Shown in pieces: positions 34,674 to 43,712 of a DNA stretch of 64,000 nt. Both the position numbers and the translations under genes were made by a program. Every line of letters begins with the position of its first letter. Position 1 is the first letter of the stretch. The notes under the pieces are model-generated. The model did no database searches. It worked only from the letters and a program-made list of their open reading frames with translations, and was not told where the DNA came from. Source of the DNA: Streptomyces sp. (GTDB taxonomy: Bacteria; Actinomycetota; Actinomycetes; Streptomycetales; Streptomycetaceae); contig NZ_JAEKKT010000144.1 of the NCBI RefSeq assembly GCF_019510245.1, positions 1 through 64,000 of the forward strand, given 5' to 3'.

Positions 34674-36629
34674 CTAGCCGCCGAACCTGAGCACGGTGGT
34701 GAACCCGCCCGCGCCGTCGGCGGAGCCGGTGCCGGTGCCGGTGCCGACCAGCGTCGTGGTGGGTTCCTTGCGCCCGAATCCGGCGGAGTACCAGCCGAGC
34801 GGCGGGTCGGTCTCGCCGCGGTGCGCCCGCCAGGACAGCTGCGCGGGCAGGTCGAGCACCGCGGAACGGCCCTCGCCGTCCCGGATCCAGGTGAGCACCG
34901 CCCGGTTCCCCACCAGGTCCGCGGCGATCTCCGGGCCGAGGTGGAACGCCAGCCGCACGGTCCGGCGCGGGCCGCGCACCTCGTCGACCACCCTCAGCTC
35001 CTGGCTCGCCGCCGTCAGCTCCACCCGGCGGCGATGGACCGAGCCCTGGTAACCGTCGTGCTCGGCGCACCAGCCGGCCGTTCCCCCGCCGGAGGTCTCC
35101 ACGGCCAGCACGCGGGTGCGGGCCTGCCGGGTCCACAGGAACGGGCCGCCGGAGACGGACTGGTCGGTGCCGTCCAGTTGCAGCGTGTTGTGGCCGAGAG
35201 TCGACCGGAAGTACTGCCGCCACACCGGCTGCCCGTGGTAGCAGAAGGTCCCCGGGTCGGCGAGCACGTCGACCCCGTCGTGCCGGACCTCGACGGACAG
35301 CGCGTCCGCGTGGGCGTGCGCGGCGATGGACAGGAAGCCGTGCGGACCGCCGTCGCAGCGGCACCAGATCCCGCCCGGACCGCGCAGGATCGTCATGCCC
35401 GCGTCGGCGAGGTGGGCCGGCCGGACTGCCGGGCGGGTCACGGACACTCCGGTGGGCTTGATGAGCGCGGCCAGCAGCGGTGTGCGCACATCGGTGTCGG
35501 TCACCTCCGGCCACCAGGTGAGCCGGCCGAACACCGCGTCACCGGTGGCCAGCAGCGAGGCCCAGCGGTCGGTGCCCGTGCCGTCCACGACCAGACCGTG
35601 CCCGTCGTCCGCGTCCCCCTGGCGCGGCGGCCGCAGCCGGTCGTCCACGACGGCCGCGAGCGCGTCGGTCATCCGCAGCAGCACCAGCCGGACGGAGGCG
35701 GGGACCGGCACGCCCGCGGCATCCGCCTCGGCCACCGCGGCCAGGCCGAGCTCCAGCACGAGCCCGTGGTACTCGGTGGCCAGCTCACGGTTGAGGCCGG
35801 AGGCGAAGGTGTTGCCGCGCAGGTGCCGCTCCAGCGACCGCAGCGCGTCGGCCCGCCAGCGCCCCGAGGCGGGGAACCAGGCGAACGCGCAGGACGCGGC
35901 GAACTGCCCGGCGGCCTCGGCGATGACGTGGTTGTTCGCCGAGGAGCCCCGGCTGGGGAAGGCGGCCAGCCAGCGCTGGTGGTGCCAGATCTGGTTCAGC
36001 GCCACCGGGTTGTCCTCGAACAGCCCGGCCGCGCCCGGCCAGTCGTCGAGCAGCCTGCGGATCCACACCCAGGACAGCAGCCGGATGCCCAGCTCGATGC
36101 CGCTGATCCAGTGCACGCCCCGCAGCGGCGGGTTGGCCGTCCACCACGACCGCAGGTGGTCGGCGACACGCTCGGCGTACCGCTCGTTCCCGGTGACCGC
36201 GTAGGCGGCGGCGAGGACGGTGAGGTACTGGTGCCGGGACAGCTCCCAGATCTGCTTGATGTCCCCGACCGCGTCCTCGTCGCGGTACGGCACGTCGAAG
36301 GCGTAGCCCCAGGGAGCCCGGCGCCCGGTCCTCGGGTCGCACCACCAGTCCGGGTCGGTGAGGTCGTCGCGGACCACCCCGAAGTACTCGACGTGGCCGT
36401 ACATCAGCCGGTCGGCCTCGGCGACGAGACGCTTCGCGGCGTCCGGTGGCACCGCGGCGAGCGTCCCGGCAGGCAGGACCGCGGTGAACCGGGCGCCGGT
36501 CACGCTCGGGCAGTCCGGCCGGACGGACCGCCACCGCCGTCTGCGCACCGTGTCGCCCACCCGGCCCGCGACCTCGCGCGGTCCCATCCGGGAGAGGCGT
36601 CGCAGGTACCAGCTCGGGCTCATGGTCAT
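34674..36629 (-). CDS. Heparinase II/III (alginate lyase-like) family protein
   Basis: A 651-aa protein. The first 380 residues are alpha-toroid-like, with conserved VHWISGIELGIRLLSWVW (near 165) and SSANNHVIAEAAGQF. The C-terminal half is the beta-sandwich of Hepar_II_III, with SIAAHAHADALSVEV (H-x-H-x-D), DPGTFCYHGQPVWRQYFRSTLGHNTL and a final strand region. It should cleave or edit an uronate-containing polymer. No signal peptide is obvious, which is common in these biosynthetic loci. ATG overlaps the upstream TGA. The frame is open further to 38771, but only as a shadow of the preceding gene. Confidence 0.88.
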   Translation of the reverse strand: MTMSPSWYLRRLSRMGPREVAGRVGDTVRRRRWRSVRPDCPSVTGARFTAVLPAGTLAAVPPDAAKRLVAEADRLMYGHVEYFGVVRDDLTDPDWWCDPRTGRRAPWGYAFDVPYRDEDAVGDIKQIWELSRHQYLTVLAAAYAVTGNERYAERVADHLRSWWTANPPLRGVHWISGIELGIRLLSWVWIRRLLDDWPGAAGLFEDNPVALNQIWHHQRWLAAFPSRGSSANNHVIAEAAGQFAASCAFAWFPASGRWRADALRSLERHLRGNTFASGLNRELATEYHGLVLELGLAAVAEADAAGVPVPASVRLVLLRMTDALAAVVDDRLRPPRQGDADDGHGLVVDGTGTDRWASLLATGDAVFGRLTWWPEVTDTDVRTPLLAALIKPTGVSVTRPAVRPAHLADAGMTILRGPGGIWCRCDGGPHGFLSIAAHAHADALSVEVRHDGVDVLADPGTFCYHGQPVWRQYFRSTLGHNTLQLDGTDQSVSGGPFLWTRQARTRVLAVETSGGGTAGWCAEHDGYQGSVHRRRVELTAASQELRVVDEVRGPRRTVRLAFHLGPEIAADLVGNRAVLTWIRDGEGRSAVLDLPAQLSWRAHRGETDPPLGWYSAGFGRKEPTTTLVGTGTGTGSADGAGGFTTVLRFGG

Positions 36630-38836
36630 CGGGCCCGCTCCAGCGTCACCGGCGCGCCGGAGGCCAGGGCGCCGCGCACGGCGAGGGTGGCCGCCGTGGT
36701 GGCGACCAGCGACTCCACCGGCACCGGCATCGGCCCGCCGGTCCGGACGGCCTTGACGAACGCGGCCAGTTCGGCGTTCTGGCCCTTGTCGCGGGCCCTC
36801 GGCAGCCGCGAACTCACCCAGCGCTTGCGGCCGTACACCGAGGCGCGGACGAAGTCGTCGAGCCTGAGCACCTTGCCGTCGGCGACGAGGTCCAGCGTCT
36901 CCTTGGGGAAGCCGGGTGCGCCGGTGGTGACGTAGCTGATGGCGGCGGTGGATCCGTCCGGGTAGCGCAGCACGATCTGCAGGTCCTCGTTGCCGGACGG
37001 GGCGACCGCGTACACCGAGACCGGGTCGGCGTCGAGCAGCCAGCTCGCCGTGTCGACGAAGTGGCCGCCCTCGCCCTCGAACCGCGAGCCCTCGGTGCCC
37101 TGGCGCAGGTACCAGCTGCCGTGCTGCAACTGGCCGGCGTTGACCAGGTAGCGCAGGCTCGCCGGTCCGGTCCGGGCGCCGAACCGCTGCTTGGCCTCGG
37201 TCAGCAGCGGCGCGAAGCGGCGGTTGAAGCCCACCTGCAGCCGGTCGTTGCCGGACTCCTCCACCGCCGCGAGCACGCCCGCCAGTTCGTCCTCGGTGAG
37301 GGCCAGGGGCTTCTCCACGAACACCGTCTTGCCGGCCAGCAGTGCCCTGCGGGTCAGTTCGGCGTGCGAGCTGTGCCGGGTGGCCACGAACACCGCGTCG
37401 ATCGACGTGTCGCCGAGCACGGCGTCGAGGTCGGTGGTCGCCTCGGCGAAGCCGAACTTCCGCTGCGCGTTGGCTGCGGAGAGCGCCGTCGTGGTGACGA
37501 CGGTCGACAGCTCGACGCCGTCGCGCTGGGCCAGGTGCGGCAGCAGCATCGACGTGGCGTAGTTCCCCGCGCCGACGAAGGCGAGGCGCACCGGTGAGGT
37601 GGCGGCCCGGGCCGGGGCGGCCGCTGCCTCGCCGCGGCGCACCGCGGGCACGGACACCGACGGGGCCTGCGCCTCCCCTTTTTCCTTCGCCCCTTCCGCC
37701 GTCTCCTCCGGCTGTTCGGGGTACCGGAACAGCACCGCGACGGCCTTGAGATCGCCGTCCTTCAGCCGCCGGTACGTCTCGACCGCGTCGTCGAAGTCGG
37801 CGACGTGGGAGACCAGGGGCTCCACGTCGACGCGGCCGCGGGCGACGAGGTCGAGGAAGCACGCCAGGTTGCGGCGCTCGGTCCAGCGCACGTAGCCGAT
37901 CGGGTAGTCGCGTCCCTCCAGCTCGTACTCCGGGTCGTAGCGGCCGGGTCCGTAACTGCGGGAGAACCGGACGTCGAGCTCCTTCTCGTAGTACGCGTTC
38001 CACGGCAGGTCCAGGCGGCACTTGCCGATGTCGACGACCCGGCCGCGGTCCCGGCAGAGCCGGGCGGCGAGCTCGACGGGCTGGTTGCTGCCGCCGCCGG
38101 CGGCCAGGTACACCTGGTCCACGCCGTGCCCGTCGGTGAGTTCGGCGACGGCGGTTTCCACGGCCGCGGAGGCGGGGTCGCCGCAGGCCGCGGCGCCCAG
38201 GCGCTCGGCGAGTTCGCAGCGCGCCGGGTCGGGGTCTGCGCCGACGACACGGACCCCCGAGGCGCCGAGGAGCTGGACCACCAGCTGCCCGATCAGGCCG
38301 AGGCCGATGACCAGGGCCACCTCGCCGAGCTGCGGTTCGCCCTGACGGACGCCCTGCATCGCGATCGACCCGACGGTGCCGAAGGCGGCGTGGCGCGGCG
38401 CGAGACCGTCCGGCACCGGGGTGTAGAGGTTCTTCGGCACCCAGTTCAACTCGGCGTGCAGCGCGTGCTCGTTGCCGGCGCAGGCCACGAGGTCGCCGGC
38501 CTTCACGTCGTCGATGCCGGCGCCGACCTGCTCGACCACCCCGCACAGCGAGTAGCCCAGCGGCGTGTAGGAGTCCAGCTTGCCCATCACCTTGCGGTAG
38601 GTGGCGGGCACCCCGTTGGTGGCCACGCTCTGCATGACCTTGGCCACCTGGTCGGGCCGGGAGCGGGCCTTGCTCAGCATGGACATGCCGGCCTCGGAGA
38701 CCTTCATGAGCTCGGTGCCGGTGGAGATCAGCGAGTAGGCGCTGCGGACCAGCACCCCGCCCGGCTTGCACCCCGGGACCGGAACGTCGAGCACCGCCAG
38801 CTCGCCGCTCTTGTAGTTCTGTACAACCTGTTTCAC
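36626..38836 (-). CDS. Bi-domain oxidoreductase: zinc-type alcohol dehydrogenase fused to Gfo/Idh/MocA
   Basis: A 736-aa fusion. Residues 1-340 are a medium-chain dehydrogenase (AYSLISTGTELMKVSEAG, NAD loop GLGLIGQLVVQLLG). A charged linker around 370-410 follows, then a Gfo/Idh/MocA domain (VGAGNYATSMLLPHL, VEKPLALTEDE, VGFNRRFAPL). Such fusions accompany heparinase-like genes in exopolysaccharide loci, and the pair probably acts on the same sugar. Start GTG 38836 with GGGGAG five bases upstream; the ORF extension to 38932 would overlap the preceding asparagine synthase gene. Confidence 0.9.
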   Translation of the reverse strand: MKQVVQNYKSGELAVLDVPVPGCKPGGVLVRSAYSLISTGTELMKVSEAGMSMLSKARSRPDQVAKVMQSVATNGVPATYRKVMGKLDSYTPLGYSLCGVVEQVGAGIDDVKAGDLVACAGNEHALHAELNWVPKNLYTPVPDGLAPRHAAFGTVGSIAMQGVRQGEPQLGEVALVIGLGLIGQLVVQLLGASGVRVVGADPDPARCELAERLGAAACGDPASAAVETAVAELTDGHGVDQVYLAAGGGSNQPVELAARLCRDRGRVVDIGKCRLDLPWNAYYEKELDVRFSRSYGPGRYDPEYELEGRDYPIGYVRWTERRNLACFLDLVARGRVDVEPLVSHVADFDDAVETYRRLKDGDLKAVAVLFRYPEQPEETAEGAKEKGEAQAPSVSVPAVRRGEAAAAPARAATSPVRLAFVGAGNYATSMLLPHLAQRDGVELSTVVTTTALSAANAQRKFGFAEATTDLDAVLGDTSIDAVFVATRHSSHAELTRRALLAGKTVFVEKPLALTEDELAGVLAAVEESGNDRLQVGFNRRFAPLLTEAKQRFGARTGPASLRYLVNAGQLQHGSWYLRQGTEGSRFEGEGGHFVDTASWLLDADPVSVYAVAPSGNEDLQIVLRYPDGSTAAISYVTTGAPGFPKETLDLVADGKVLRLDDFVRASVYGRKRWVSSRLPRARDKGQNAELAAFVKAVRTGGPMPVPVESLVATTAATLAVRGALASGAPVTLERAR

Positions 38837-38853
38837 CGGAACTCCCCTGATTC

Positions 38854-40788
38854 CTAAGCCGTTTGCCGAGTGCTCTGGCCGGACCCAGAGGTCGCGTCGC
38901 GATACCAGTACTCGAGGGTCAGCACATGCCACAGATGCTTGGAGAAGTCCTGCTGCCCGGCGGCGTCCTCGGCGACCATCCGCGCCAGCGCGTCACGGCG
39001 CAGGAAACCGGAGCGGACGAGCTCACCGTCGTTGACGACCTCGCGCACCAGCGGCGCCAGATCCCGGCTCATCCAGGCCCGCAGCGGCGCGCTGAACAGG
39101 CCCTTGGGCCGGTAGACGATCTCCCGGGGCAGGACCGAGGTGGCCGCCTCCTTGAGGACGGCCTTGCCCTGCCGTCCGACGATCTTGCGGTCGCCGGGCA
39201 CCGCGAACGCCGCCCTGACCACCTCGACGTCCACGTACGGCACGCGTACCTCGGTCGAGGCGGCCATGCTGGAGCGGTCCGTGTACGTGAGGTTCAGGCC
39301 CGGCAGGAACATCCGGGCGTCGGTGAGGCACATCCGGTTGACGAAGTCGTCGAGGTCGTTGTCCCGGTAGACGTCCGCGTGCTCGGTCAGCACGTCGTCG
39401 ACGGTCCCGGCCAGGTCCGGGTCGAGCAGGGCGAGCAGCTCGTCCTGGTCGTACATGGTGTAGCTGCGCCGGAAGGCGGTCTCCTCCGGCAGGTCGGCGA
39501 AGGAGAGGAACCGCTTGGCGAAGCGCACCGACCGGTACCCGCGGCGGGCCGTCGCGACCGGCAGCCGGTCCACGGCTCCCGAGATCCCGCGCCGCAGGGG
39601 CCTGGGGACGCGCTGGTAGCGCAGCGCGATCACGTTGGCCAGGTGCTTGCGGTATCCGGCGAACAGCTCGTCCGCGCCCATCCCCGAGAGCATCACCTTC
39701 ACCCCGGCCTCCCGGGCGGCCGAGCAGATCAGGTACGTGTTGATCGCGGCGGGGTCGCCGATCGGCTCGTCCAGGTGGTGGGTCATCCGCGGCAGCAGGT
39801 CGAGCACGTCCGGCGCGATCTCGATCTCGTGCAGGTCGACGCCGAACCGCTCGGCCACCTGGCGGGCGTAGCGCAGGTCGTCGGGCATCGCCTCGAACCT
39901 GGCGTCCTCGGCGCGGAAGCCGATCGTGTAGGCGGAGATCCCCGGCTGGTGGCGGGCCGCCAGCGCGGTCAGGTAGCTGGAGTCGAGGCCGCCGGAGAGG
40001 AAGGTCGCCACCGGTACGTCGGAGAGCAGGTGGCGGCGGGTCGACTCCTCGACGACGGCGGCCAGGTCGGGCCGCTCACCGGCCAGGGCCCGCTCCCGGC
40101 CCTCGGCGGCGACCTCCTTCAGGTCCCAGAACCGGCCGCGCTCCACCCGCCCGTCGGGCCGGCACCGCAGCCAGCTGCCCGGCGGCAGCTTCTCCGCCTC
40201 GCGGAACGCGCACCGGGAGTCCGGCACCCAGTAGTACAGCAGCGAGGCCACCAGCGCCGCGTCGTCCACCTCCAGTTTGCCGCCGGTGGCGGCGGCGAGC
40301 GCCTTGAGCTCGGAGGCGAACACCAGGCCGCCGCCGCGCCGGAGCAGGAACAGCGGTTTGATGCCGAGCTGGTCGCGGGCGAGCACCAGGTCCCCGGTGC
40401 GCTCGTCGAAGATCCCGAAGGCGAACATGCCGCGCAGCCGGGGCAGGCAGTCCGTGCCCCAGCGCCGCCAGGCCTCCAGGAGCACCTCGGTGTCGGAGGT
40501 GCCCCGGAAGCGCACCCCGGTGCCCTCCAGCTCGGCACGCAGCTCGGGCGCGTTGTACAGCTCGCCGTTGTACGTCAGGACGAGGCCGTCCGAGGCCATC
40601 GGCTGGGCGCCGGTGTCGGAGAGGTCGATGATGGCCAGCCGGCGGTGCCCGAGGTGCACGTCGCCGTCGCCCACGGGGTGGCTGTACCGGCCCGCCCCGT
40701 CCGGGCCGCGGTGGGCGAGGGTGTCGGTGAGCCGGTCGGTCACGGCCTTTCCGTCCGGCCATCGGTAGGTGCCTGCGATGCCGCACAT
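38854..40788 (-). CDS. asnB: Asparagine synthase (glutamine-hydrolysing)
   Basis: A 644-aa AsnB-type amidotransferase. Cys2 of MCGIAGTY is the glutaminase nucleophile, with LGHRRLAIIDLS and TYNGELYN following. The synthetase half has the pyrophosphatase loop LSGGLDSSYL (near residue 265) and later LSGMGADELFAGY. In exopolysaccharide loci such enzymes are thought to amidate a uronic acid or another carboxylate on the chain, which would suit the AlgD-like dehydrogenase here. Housekeeping asparagine synthesis cannot be excluded. GGAGG ten bases before the ATG; three bases after the Wzz-like gene. Confidence 0.9.
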   Translation of the reverse strand: MCGIAGTYRWPDGKAVTDRLTDTLAHRGPDGAGRYSHPVGDGDVHLGHRRLAIIDLSDTGAQPMASDGLVLTYNGELYNAPELRAELEGTGVRFRGTSDTEVLLEAWRRWGTDCLPRLRGMFAFGIFDERTGDLVLARDQLGIKPLFLLRRGGGLVFASELKALAAATGGKLEVDDAALVASLLYYWVPDSRCAFREAEKLPPGSWLRCRPDGRVERGRFWDLKEVAAEGRERALAGERPDLAAVVEESTRRHLLSDVPVATFLSGGLDSSYLTALAARHQPGISAYTIGFRAEDARFEAMPDDLRYARQVAERFGVDLHEIEIAPDVLDLLPRMTHHLDEPIGDPAAINTYLICSAAREAGVKVMLSGMGADELFAGYRKHLANVIALRYQRVPRPLRRGISGAVDRLPVATARRGYRSVRFAKRFLSFADLPEETAFRRSYTMYDQDELLALLDPDLAGTVDDVLTEHADVYRDNDLDDFVNRMCLTDARMFLPGLNLTYTDRSSMAASTEVRVPYVDVEVVRAAFAVPGDRKIVGRQGKAVLKEAATSVLPREIVYRPKGLFSAPLRAWMSRDLAPLVREVVNDGELVRSGFLRRDALARMVAEDAAGQQDFSKHLWHVLTLEYWYRDATSGSGQSTRQTA

Positions 40789-40791
40789 GTC

Positions 40792-42345
40792 TTACCGCGC
40801 CTCCTGGTCGTTGTCCGGGCCACGGACGGCCCACACCGGCTTCCGCTCCGCCCGCCGCTGGCCCTCCCCCCCTGCCTGGACGGCGTGGGAGGTACCCCCA
40901 CCCTGCTGCCGGGCCGGCCGCTCGCTGCGGCCGCGCAGCGCGGTGTGCAGCCCGTCCCACAGGGTGCCGTCGGTCCGGTCCCGCGGATCGGGGTCGATCA
41001 GCACCACACCGATCACCGGGATGCGCTGGTCCGCGAGCTGCCGGGCCACGGTGTGCAGCCAGGCGGCGCTGCCGTGCCCGGCCCGCACCACGAGCACCGT
41101 CTGGGTGCCGAGGTGCTGGAGGTCGGTCCACGCCGTGCCGGGCGCCACCGAGCCGACGCCGATCCGGCGCTGCTGCGGCGGCACGGCCGCGGCATGCTCC
41201 GCGCCGACCACGGTCGGCTCCCCGGGCTTCCGCCGGCGGCCCGCCAGCTGCTGACGGGGCAGCGCGTCGACGACGGTCACCGGCCCCTCCGCCGCCAGGG
41301 CCCTGGCGAGGTCCAGGGCGATCACGCTCGCGCCACGGACACAGCCGAGTTCCAGCAGGGACACCGGTTCCGCGGAGCCGCGCAGGGTGCGGGCCAGGGA
41401 CGCGGCGAGCCGTTCGCGGGTCAGCCGGGTCCGTCGGCGCTGCCACGGCCGGCCCGGCCGGCGGGGCAGCTCCGCGATGACCGAGGCGCCCAGGTTCGCC
41501 GCGATGTCCCGGCGCAGCACGGGGCGGTCCGCCACCACCGTGCCGACCGCGGCCCCCGCGAGCCCGAGGAAGAGCCCGAGGACGAGGCCGATCGCGCCGT
41601 CGGTGGCGACGGCCTTGGGCAGGGAGTGCCGCAGGGCGCGCGGGGTGTCCACGATCTGCGTGCCGGCGACGACCTGGGGTGCGCCGGTCCGCGCGTCCGC
41701 GGCGCGTTCGTCGAAGTCGGAGATGCGCGAGTTGAGTTCGGCGCGGCGGGCGAAGAGCGACTCGAGCGTCGCCGACGCCTTCGGGTCGCTGTCCGCCGAC
41801 TGGTTTCCGATCTCCTTGTTGACCTGGGCGAGTTCGTTCCGCATGCGGTCGCGCTGGTCGAGCAGGGCCTGGGCCTCGGCCTGCGCGGTCCGCTGCATCC
41901 GCTGCACGTGGTCGGCGACGAACGCGTCGGCCAGCGCCTTGGCACGGGCCACCGCCTGAGCGTCGGTGTCGCCGGTCACGGTGATCTGCAGCAGGTTGTT
42001 GGTCAGGCCGGCGCCTTTGTAGTCCTGGAGGAAGTCCTCGGGTTTCTCGGTGGACTTGAGGGACCGCAGGGCCTTGTCGGCGATCTGCGTGGTCTGGAGG
42101 AGCTGGACGTCGGTGCGGATCAGCGTCCCGGTGTCGTTCGGCTGGTCCGCTTCGTGCGCGACCAGCACCTCGGTCACCGCGGTCGGCGCCGGCGGCATCG
42201 CGACCGCCAGCCCGGAGCCCCCTATCAGGCCGAGGAGCGCCGTGGCGTACCAGAGGCGGCGGCGCCTGCGCACCGCCACCACCAGGGCCTGGAGGTCGAC
42301 GAGCGGAGCGGCGGCCGGAGACTCCGCGGTCGTGCTGGTCGTCAC
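40792..42345 (-). CDS. Second Wzz-like polysaccharide copolymerase, degenerate kinase domain
   Basis: A 517-aa protein. The N-terminal transmembrane helix (WYATALLGLIGGSGLAVAMP, from residue 32), the extracytoplasmic coiled-coil region (roughly 60-220) and a second helix (GAIGLVLGLFLGLAGAAVGTVV, near 260) form the Wzz core. A C-terminal P-loop-like domain follows: SLLELGCVRGASVIALDLARALA sits where the Walker A of bacterial tyrosine kinases should be, but the G-x-G-K-S/T residues are gone and there is no tyrosine cluster. It probably controls chain length without kinase activity. GTG start with GGAGG upstream, GTGA overlap with the first Wzz-like gene. Confidence 0.82.
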   Translation of the reverse strand: MTTSTTAESPAAAPLVDLQALVVAVRRRRRLWYATALLGLIGGSGLAVAMPPAPTAVTEVLVAHEADQPNDTGTLIRTDVQLLQTTQIADKALRSLKSTEKPEDFLQDYKGAGLTNNLLQITVTGDTDAQAVARAKALADAFVADHVQRMQRTAQAEAQALLDQRDRMRNELAQVNKEIGNQSADSDPKASATLESLFARRAELNSRISDFDERAADARTGAPQVVAGTQIVDTPRALRHSLPKAVATDGAIGLVLGLFLGLAGAAVGTVVADRPVLRRDIAANLGASVIAELPRRPGRPWQRRRTRLTRERLAASLARTLRGSAEPVSLLELGCVRGASVIALDLARALAAEGPVTVVDALPRQQLAGRRRKPGEPTVVGAEHAAAVPPQQRRIGVGSVAPGTAWTDLQHLGTQTVLVVRAGHGSAAWLHTVARQLADQRIPVIGVVLIDPDPRDRTDGTLWDGLHTALRGRSERPARQQGGGTSHAVQAGGEGQRRAERKPVWAVRGPDNDQEAR

Positions 42346-43712
42346 GCTGAACCTCCTGTGGCCTGGCCGCGAACCGCGAGTGCGAGAGTGGCGTCGTCCG
42401 GGGGTTGACCGGCGCGCCGCGTCTCACGGGCGCGGACCGGGTCGGCGACGACGAAGCCGAGGACCTCGTGGCGGCCGTCCGCACACGCCTCGGCGATGCC
42501 GGCGAGCTCCTCCGCCGTCCAGCTGCCCGCGCTGAGGACGACCAGGGCACCGGACTCGCTGTCGCGGTCCGGCACGATCGGCCGGTCCGCCGAGACCTCC
42601 ACCACCCGCAGCTGCGGATCGCTCTTGGCCTCGGCGGCGAGCCGTCCGGCGGCCCGGCGGGCGACCTCGTCGCCGGCCGGTACGACCACCAGCAGCCGCC
42701 GCGGGACGGGCAGTTGCTCCCGGAGGCGGGCGCACACCCGCCGGTAGCGGATCCGCCGGGCGGCCTCGTCGTCGGACCTCGGCGGGGTCGGCCGGTCCCA
42801 CCGGGTGTCGGTGCCGAGGAGCCGACGGATCAGGCTCGGCCGGGCATCGCCCTCGGGCCGGTGCGCGCCGCGCCCTCCGGCGGGCACCTCCACGGTGCCC
42901 AGCAGCGCCGAGCCCAGCGCCGCGGTGATCTCCGGTTCGGTGCGCAGCCGGCGGTTCATCCGGGCGGCGGCGAGGTGGCCGATGACCGCGAGCACGAAGA
43001 ACAGCAGTGCTCCCGCGCCGATGAACTGTGTCCTCGTCGGCGGCGCCTCGCCGGTCGGCCGGGCCGCCGGCCCCATGACGACCATGCCGGCCTTGTTGGT
43101 CGCCGGGTTGGCCTCGTCCAGCTTCGTCATGGCCTCCTCCAGCGAGGTGCTCAGCTTCTCCAGCTCGGTCCGGGCCTGCACACCCTCGACGGTCTGCCCC
43201 GGATCGGACGCGTCGGCCAGTTCGGTGATACGGCGGTTGGTCTCCTCGACCTGCTTGCGCAGCGCCTCGGCCTCGGTGGCCGTCGCGGAGTCGGTGCCGC
43301 CGCCCGCGACCCGGGCGGCGAACTTGACGAACTGCGCGGCCACCTGGTCGGAGAGCTGCTGCGCGCGCTCCGGGGTGCCGGCCGTGCCCGAGATCTTGAT
43401 GATGTTCCCGTCGGCGGCCGAGGCGGTCACCCGGTTCCGCAGCTCGGCGGCGCTGACGTCCCGCCAGCCGAGCGCGGCGGCCGCGCGGTCGACCACCGTC
43501 GAACTGGTCGCTATGTCCACCTGGGTCAGCAGCTCGCGCTCTTCCCACTGTCCCGGCAGCAGGACCGACGCCGACGTCGTGTACTGCGGCGGGAACACCA
43601 CCGAGGCGCCGTAGCCGACGAGTGCTCCCACCACGGCGAGGACGGCGAGAAACCGCCAGCGCCGACGGAATATCCGCCCGATGGTGACCAGACGTATCGA
43701 TTCCTCGCTCAA
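42342..43712 (-). CDS. Wzz-like polysaccharide copolymerase
   Basis: A 456-aa protein with a first transmembrane helix at about 20-40 (WRFLAVLAVVGALVGYGASVVF), the Wzz domain with Q-Y-x-T-S-A-S-V-L and a coiled coil around 150-200, and a second helix at about 228-250. The cytosolic tail (LLVVVPAGDEVARRAAGRLAAEA) again resembles a nucleotide-binding fold without a Walker A lysine. It should set polymer length together with the following paralog. TTG start overlapping the GT4 stop, with GGAAGAGG upstream. Confidence 0.82.
   Translation of the reverse strand: MSEESIRLVTIGRIFRRRWRFLAVLAVVGALVGYGASVVFPPQYTTSASVLLPGQWEERELLTQVDIATSSTVVDRAAAALGWRDVSAAELRNRVTASAADGNIIKISGTAGTPERAQQLSDQVAAQFVKFAARVAGGGTDSATATEAEALRKQVEETNRRITELADASDPGQTVEGVQARTELEKLSTSLEEAMTKLDEANPATNKAGMVVMGPAARPTGEAPPTRTQFIGAGALLFFVLAVIGHLAAARMNRRLRTEPEITAALGSALLGTVEVPAGGRGAHRPEGDARPSLIRRLLGTDTRWDRPTPPRSDDEAARRIRYRRVCARLREQLPVPRRLLVVVPAGDEVARRAAGRLAAEAKSDPQLRVVEVSADRPIVPDRDSESGALVVLSAGSWTAEELAGIAEACADGRHEVLGFVVADPVRARETRRAGQPPDDATLALAVRGQATGGSA

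Noticed and set aside
34674..38771. Single 1365-aa minus-strand frame that would fuse the heparinase-like protein to 700 extra residues
   Set aside because: The extra part is the wrong frame of the bi-domain oxidoreductase gene; the heparinase-like domain has its own ATG overlapping that gene's stop at 36626-36629.
38863..42408. 1181-aa plus-strand frame
   Set aside because: Antisense to asnB and the second Wzz-like gene; composition is that of a GC-rich shadow.
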